34,858 nt of DNA. Source: Candidatus Omnitrophota bacterium. GTDB lineage: Bacteria; Omnitrophota; Omnitrophia; Omnitrophales; JACQLI01. Each line of letters opens with the position of its first letter. Within the stretch, counting starts at the first letter, position 1. Under the pieces are notes generated by a model. The model searched no databases and had not been told where the DNA came from. It worked only from the letters and a program-made list of their open reading frames with translations. The stretch spans positions 1-34,858 of the forward strand of contig JACPCP010000006.1 in assembly GCA_016179745.1 (NCBI GenBank). The letters run 5' to 3'. Positions 30,687 through 34,858 of the stretch are shown piece after piece. The position numbers and the translations under genes were made by a program.

Positions 30687-31781
30687 ATGCCGCCACGCAG
30701 GCTTCTTCTGACTCCCGGCCCCACGCCCGTGCCCCCGGAGGTGCTCCGGGCGCAGGCGGAGCCTCTCTTCCACCACCGGACGGCGGAGTATCAAAAACTC
30801 TTTGAAGAGGTCAGCCGGGGGCTCCAGCGGATTTTTAAAACCCGTTCTCCGGTTTACACCTTTACGGCCTCGGGGACCGGGGCCATGGAGGCTTCGCTCG
30901 TCAATTTTCACTCGGCGGGAGACGAAATCCTCGTGGTCGATGCCGGAAAGTTCGGCGAGCGCTTTTGGCGGATCGCAAAGGCCCATGCTCTGAAGGCCCA
31001 GATTTTGAAGGTGCCTTACGGCAAAGCAGTCTCTCCGGCAGAAATTGAAGAGGCCGTCTCGAAAAATCCGAATCTGAAATCCGTCTGTCTCCAGTTGTGT
31101 GAAACTTCAACGGGGGTCGTCTTCGACCTGAAGGAAATCGGCCGGAGGCTCCGTGGAAAAAATTGCCTCTTGATCGTTGATGCCATCAGCGGCCTTGCCG
31201 CCGACCGGTTCGAGATGGATGCGTGGGGGATCGACCTTGCGATCTCCGGCTCCCAGAAGGGGCTGATGCTGCCGCCCGGTCTCGCCTTTTTGGCGGTGGG
31301 GGAACGGGCCCGCCAGCAGATGACCGGGGCCATGCTCCCACGATTTTATTTCGACCTGGCACTTTACGAAAAAGCCCTGAAGGATTGGGACACGCCCTTC
31401 ACGCCGGCAATTTCTCTGGTGGTCGGGCTCAAGGAGGCCCTCCGGCGGATTGAAAAAGAGGGTCTCGAAAAAATTTTAAAACGCTCCGAAACACTTGCGG
31501 AATATACCCGGGGCGAGGTCCGGAAAATGGGGCTTGAGCTTTTTGCCGAGCGGCCTTCAAACGGGGTCACGGCGATGAAGGTGCCGGCCGAAATCGACGG
31601 CGAAAAGATTCTCTACGAAATCCGTGAGAAGGAAGGCATCACCCTGGCGGGCGGGCAGGGTGAAATGAAAGGCGAGATTATCCGGATCGCCCATATGGGC
31701 TTTATCCAAAAAGAGGACATTGATTGCGGCCTTCGGGCCCTCGAAACAGCCTTACAAAAAAAGGGGACTCAACAAAGATGA
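30687..31781 (+). CDS. Class V aminotransferase, probable phosphoserine or serine-type transaminase
   Basis: This 364-residue PLP enzyme is of the alanine-glyoxylate/serine-pyruvate aminotransferase branch. Features: LLLTPGPTPVPPEVL at the N-terminus, TASGTGAMEASLVNF for phosphate binding, the cofactor aspartate in LLIVDAISGLAADRF, and the Schiff-base lysine K191 in SGSQKGLMLPPG. It is not a classical SerC. Because serA overlaps its stop (ATGA), I infer that it performs the transamination step of serine synthesis, or alternatively glycine/glyoxylate exchange. ATG 30687 follows an in-frame TTG; GAAGGGA is the nearest ribosome-like site, rather distant. Confidence 0.88.
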   Translation: MPPRRLLLTPGPTPVPPEVLRAQAEPLFHHRTAEYQKLFEEVSRGLQRIFKTRSPVYTFTASGTGAMEASLVNFHSAGDEILVVDAGKFGERFWRIAKAHALKAQILKVPYGKAVSPAEIEEAVSKNPNLKSVCLQLCETSTGVVFDLKEIGRRLRGKNCLLIVDAISGLAADRFEMDAWGIDLAISGSQKGLMLPPGLAFLAVGERARQQMTGAMLPRFYFDLALYEKALKDWDTPFTPAISLVVGLKEALRRIEKEGLEKILKRSETLAEYTRGEVRKMGLELFAERPSNGVTAMKVPAEIDGEKILYEIREKEGITLAGGQGEMKGEIIRIAHMGFIQKEDIDCGLRALETALQKKGTQQR

Positions 31782-33367
31782 AGGTTTTGGTGGCAGATCG
31801 TCTTGAAAAAGATGGGCTGGCGGTTCTCGAAAAGGAAAAAGGACTCGAGACGGATGTCAAGCTGGGGCTCAAACCGGAAGCCCTCAAGGAGATCGTCGGC
31901 GCTTATGACGCCGTCATTGTGCGCAGCGGGACCCGCCTGACCAAAGACATCATTGAGGCGGCCGGGAATCTGAAGGTGATCGGCCGGGCCGGGGTGGGGG
32001 TCGACAACGTGGACCTGGAGGCCGCCACCAAGCGGGGCATCATTGTGATGAATACCCCCGAAGGGAACACGACAGCCACCGCCGAACTGACGATGACGAT
32101 GATTTTGGCGCTGGCCCGAAAGGTCCCGCAGGCCTATCTGTCGATTACGCAAGGCAAGTGGCAGCGCTCGGAATTTATGGGGACGGAGCTCAACGGAAAA
32201 ACGCTGGGCGTGGTGGGGATGGGACGAATCGGCCGGGAAGTGGCGAGGCGGGCAAGCCAGGGGTTCGGGATGAAGGTCCTGGGCTACGACCCTTTCATTA
32301 CCGAGGACAGCGTGAAACAATTTCCCGTCACCTTTTGTGACCTGAAGAAACTTTTCAGACAGGCGGATTTCATTACGGTCCACACGCCGCTGACGCCCGA
32401 GACGAAACACCTGGTGGATGAGAAGGCCTTTGAGATCATGAAGCCGGGGGTCCGGGTCATCAATTGCGCCCGGGGCGGGATTATTGACGAAAAGGCGCTC
32501 CTCAAGGCCATCAAGTCGGGGAAGGTGGCCGGGTGTGCCCTGGATGTCTTCGAGAAAGAACCGCCTGGGAACCATCCTCTCTTGAAATGTCCCGAGGTGA
32601 TTGCGACACCACACCTCGGAGCGGCAACCCACGAGGCGCAGGAAAATGTCTCGGTGGCCGTGGCCCATCAGGTGATCGATGCTTTAAAAAACCGGGCCAT
32701 CCGCAATGCGGTGAATCTACCGTCGCTTGATCCCGAGACCTACCGGGTGCTTCGTCCCTGGATCGTCCTGGCGGAACGGCTGGGGCTGCTCCATACCCAG
32801 CTTTTTGGCGGCAAGCTCCGGGAGGTGACGGTTCGTTACTGCGGAGAAGTTACGCAATACCCCGTGGCTTCGCTCACGATCGCCGTTTTGAAGGGACTCC
32901 TGGCGCCCATTTGCGGCCCTCAGGTGAATTTTGTCAATGCGCCGGCACTCGCCCAGGAACGGGGGATCGTGGTCAACGAGTCGAAGACGACGGAGGCGAA
33001 GGATTTTGCCAATTTCATTGAGATCGAAACGGGCGCCAATCACGAGAAGAACCGGATGATGGGCATCCTCTTCGGGAATCAAGAGCCCCGGCTCGTAAAG
33101 ATCAACGAATTTCTCCTGGACGCCGAGCCCAAGGGCTATATGCTTTTTATCCACAATGAAGACCGCCCGGGCGTCGTCGGAAACCTCGGGACGATCCTCG
33201 GCCGGAACAGCGTGAATATCGCCGAGATGACCCTGGGCCGGATCAAGAAGCAGAACAAGACAATGGCCCTCACCGTTATCAACACCGATCAGGAAGTGCC
33301 CGCCAAAGTCCTCGCCGAAATTAAAAAACTGGCGCCCATCATCGACGTCAAACTTGTGAAGCTGTGA
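31778..33367 (+). CDS. serA: D-3-phosphoglycerate dehydrogenase (long form with ACT domain)
   Basis: This 529-residue enzyme catalyses the first step of serine synthesis, oxidising 3-phosphoglycerate with NAD. The substrate domain opens with MKVLVADRLEKDGLAVLEKE. The Rossmann motif is GVVGMGRIGREVARRA, followed by the catalytic segments INCARGGIIDEKAL and ATPHLGAATHEAQ (general-base His). An intervening ASB domain spans about 315-450, and a C-terminal ACT domain (YMLFIHNEDRPGVVGNLGTIL) suggests feedback control by serine, as in other long SerA proteins. ATG 31778 overlaps the aminotransferase stop; a further upstream GTG/ATG-type start at 31724 would only add a non-conserved tail. Confidence 0.97.
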   Translation: MKVLVADRLEKDGLAVLEKEKGLETDVKLGLKPEALKEIVGAYDAVIVRSGTRLTKDIIEAAGNLKVIGRAGVGVDNVDLEAATKRGIIVMNTPEGNTTATAELTMTMILALARKVPQAYLSITQGKWQRSEFMGTELNGKTLGVVGMGRIGREVARRASQGFGMKVLGYDPFITEDSVKQFPVTFCDLKKLFRQADFITVHTPLTPETKHLVDEKAFEIMKPGVRVINCARGGIIDEKALLKAIKSGKVAGCALDVFEKEPPGNHPLLKCPEVIATPHLGAATHEAQENVSVAVAHQVIDALKNRAIRNAVNLPSLDPETYRVLRPWIVLAERLGLLHTQLFGGKLREVTVRYCGEVTQYPVASLTIAVLKGLLAPICGPQVNFVNAPALAQERGIVVNESKTTEAKDFANFIEIETGANHEKNRMMGILFGNQEPRLVKINEFLLDAEPKGYMLFIHNEDRPGVVGNLGTILGRNSVNIAEMTLGRIKKQNKTMALTVINTDQEVPAKVLAEIKKLAPIIDVKLVKL

Positions 33368-33392
33368 CGGTGCCGGGGTTGAGGGGTAAAGA

Positions 33393-34667
33393 GTGAATCG
33401 AATTTTGATCGGGGCACAGTGGGGGGACGAGGGCAAGGGAAAGATCATCGACCTCCTTGCCGAAAAGTGCGACATCGTGGTCCGCTTTCAAGGCGGAAAC
33501 AATGCCGGCCACACCGTGCGGATCGGCGACCGTAAGTTTGTCCTCCACCTGATTCCCTCCGGGATCCTTCACGACGAAAGAGTCTGCGTGATCGGCAACG
33601 GGGCCGTCGTGAATCCCCGGGCGTTTTTTGAGGAAATTGAGATGCTCCGGCGAAACGGTATTTCCGTCAAGGACCGCCTCTTCATTTCAAGTCAAGCCCA
33701 CCTGATTTTTCCTTACCATACCCTGATCGATGGACTCAAGGAGGACACCGGGAAACGCTCCACGAAAATCGGCACCACCAAAAAGGGGATTGGCCCCTGT
33801 TATGCGGACAAGGCGGCCCGGCTGGGGATCCGGGTGGCCGATTTGGGGACGCCTGCCTATTTTCGAGAACGGCTTAAAAGCGTGTTCGAGGAAAAAAACC
33901 AGGTTCTTCAAAAAATTTACGGACACCCGGGACTTTCCTTTTCAAAAATTTACGAGGAATACCAGAGTTACGGTCCCCGGCTGAAGCCCTTCGTGAAAGA
34001 CACGACCCTTTATCTTTACGAGGCCGCCCGAAAGAAAAAGAAAATTCTCTTCGAGGGGGCCCAAGGGACCCTGCTGGATGTGGACCACGGGACTTATCCC
34101 TATGTGACTTCCTCAAATGCCTCGGTCGGCGGCGCCATGTCCGGGAGCGGCGTTTCTCCGGCCTTGATTGACCGCATTACCGGGGTTGTGAAGGCCTACA
34201 CCACACGGGTCGGCGAGGGGCCCTTTCCGACCCAGTTCCCGCCCGCCCTGATGACGGCCATTCAAAATAAGGGCGAGGAATTCGGCTCCACCACGGGCCG
34301 GCCCCGGCGCTGCGGCTGGTTTGATGCCGTCATCGGCCGCTACTCGGCCCGCATCAACGGCCTGGATGACCTGGCGGTGATGAAGCTGGATGTCCTGAGC
34401 GGACTTCAGAAAATTAAAATCGGGACCGCCTACCGCCGGCGGGGGAAAATTTACCGGGATTACCCGGCCGAAACCTCTGTCCTCGAAGAGTGTGCGCCGA
34501 TTTATGAGGAGCATCCCGGCTGGGACGAAGACCTCTCGGGGATACGCCGCTGGAAGGACCTTCCCCGGAATGCGAAGCGTTATCTCAAGCGGCTTGAAGA
34601 GCTCCTCGAGACTCCGATCCAAATTGTCTCGGTCGGCTCCGAGCGGCAACAAACCATTTTCCTATGA
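33393..34667 (+). CDS. purA: Adenylosuccinate synthetase
   Basis: This 424-residue enzyme joins IMP and aspartate using GTP, the first committed step from IMP to AMP. The signature glycine-rich loop QWGDEGKGK is at residues 9-17 with the catalytic Asp, and the catalytic His is in NNAGHTV. Other family blocks are [42 protein letters not shown] and [16 protein letters not shown]. Length is normal for bacteria. The GTG start at 33393 follows serA after 25 bases. Its stop overlaps the uppS start as ATGA. Confidence 0.98.
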   Translation: MNRILIGAQWGDEGKGKIIDLLAEKCDIVVRFQGGNNAGHTVRIGDRKFVLHLIPSGILHDERVCVIGNGAVVNPRAFFEEIEMLRRNGISVKDRLFISSQAHLIFPYHTLIDGLKEDTGKRSTKIGTTKKGIGPCYADKAARLGIRVADLGTPAYFRERLKSVFEEKNQVLQKIYGHPGLSFSKIYEEYQSYGPRLKPFVKDTTLYLYEAARKKKKILFEGAQGTLLDVDHGTYPYVTSSNASVGGAMSGSGVSPALIDRITGVVKAYTTRVGEGPFPTQFPPALMTAIQNKGEEFGSTTGRPRRCGWFDAVIGRYSARINGLDDLAVMKLDVLSGLQKIKIGTAYRRRGKIYRDYPAETSVLEECAPIYEEHPGWDEDLSGIRRWKDLPRNAKRYLKRLEELLETPIQIVSVGSERQQTIFL

Positions 34668-34858
34668 ACCCTCCCTCTTCCAATTTTCCGAGGCACGTTG
34701 CCATCATCATGGACGGCAACGGACGCTGGGCCGAGGAGCGGGGCCTCCCCCGGATTCACGGCCACCAAAAGGGGGCCGAGCGGATCCGGGACGTGATTCG
34801 AACGGCCACCGAGATTGGCATCGGATACCTCACGCTCTATGCTTTTTCCAAGGAAAAC
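34664..34858 (+). CDS. uppS: Isoprenyl (undecaprenyl) diphosphate synthase, 5' part only
   Basis: The first 65 codons are present and the gene runs off the window. The start [24 protein letters not shown] contains the conserved MDGNGRWA block with the catalytic Asp. It is followed by [20 protein letters not shown] and [11 protein letters not shown], both standard in cis-prenyltransferases, which make the lipid carrier for cell-wall precursors. The ATG at 34664 overlaps the purA stop by four bases. Confidence 0.95.
   Translation, partial: MNPPSSNFPRHVAIIMDGNGRWAEERGLPRIHGHQKGAERIRDVIRTATEIGIGYLTLYAFSKEN

Overview
This is a bacterial window with coding density above 90 %, moderately high GC, and all genes on the + strand. 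It carries one giant gene, a type IV pilus/type II secretion assembly operon, seven scattered tRNA genes and a housekeeping block. The giant multidomain gene, the short R-[AS]-E-[VLI]-R linkers in its product, the degenerate signalling proteins and the palindromes beside tRNAs together suggest Candidatus Omnitrophota (OP3) or a related lineage. That placement is inference; no rRNA is present to confirm it.

Layout. (1) 1-14118: the 3' part of a giant gene whose 5' end lies outside the window. The main frame encodes 4454 residues: helical arrays, an SF2 helicase core, two HExxH metalloprotease-like sites, a kinase-like fold and a GNAT domain. Near 600-655 the reading frame moves by -1. (2) 14150-14768: an MntA/HepT (MNT/HEPN) toxin-antitoxin pair directly behind the giant gene. 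(3) 14925-15345: tRNA-Val and tRNA-Asp with tandem repeats. (4) 15520-23883: a possible 34-residue ORF, two receiver proteins, then pilB, pilC, four pilin-like genes (the last with a discoidin domain), a fused pilM-pilN, pilO and pilP. This looks like one long operon with adjoining or overlapping genes. (5) 24003-26561: tRNA-Phe, a ROK kinase gene cut by an in-frame TAG, a structured intergenic RNA candidate, tRNA-Arg, an M48-like lipoprotein without its HExxH histidines, tRNA-Lys and tRNA-Leu. (6) 26602-28527: a receiver-GGDEF protein degenerate in both domains and a CaCA-type cation exchanger. (7) 28566-34858: a sigma70-like promoter, tRNA-Gly, then tig-clpP, a class V aminotransferase with serA (serine synthesis), purA and the start of uppS.

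How the genes work together. The pilus operon supplies the motor ATPase, the platform protein, major and minor pilins and the PilMNOP alignment complex; the secretin and the prepilin peptidase are not in the window. The two receivers at its head could control pilus output. Tig and ClpP are a protein-quality pair, here without clpX behind them. The aminotransferase and SerA are consecutive serine-pathway enzymes. The most unusual features are the giant protein, the discoidin-bearing pilin, the PilM-PilN fusion, several enzymes that have lost catalytic residues, and palindromes with duplicated tRNA ends next to tRNA genes.
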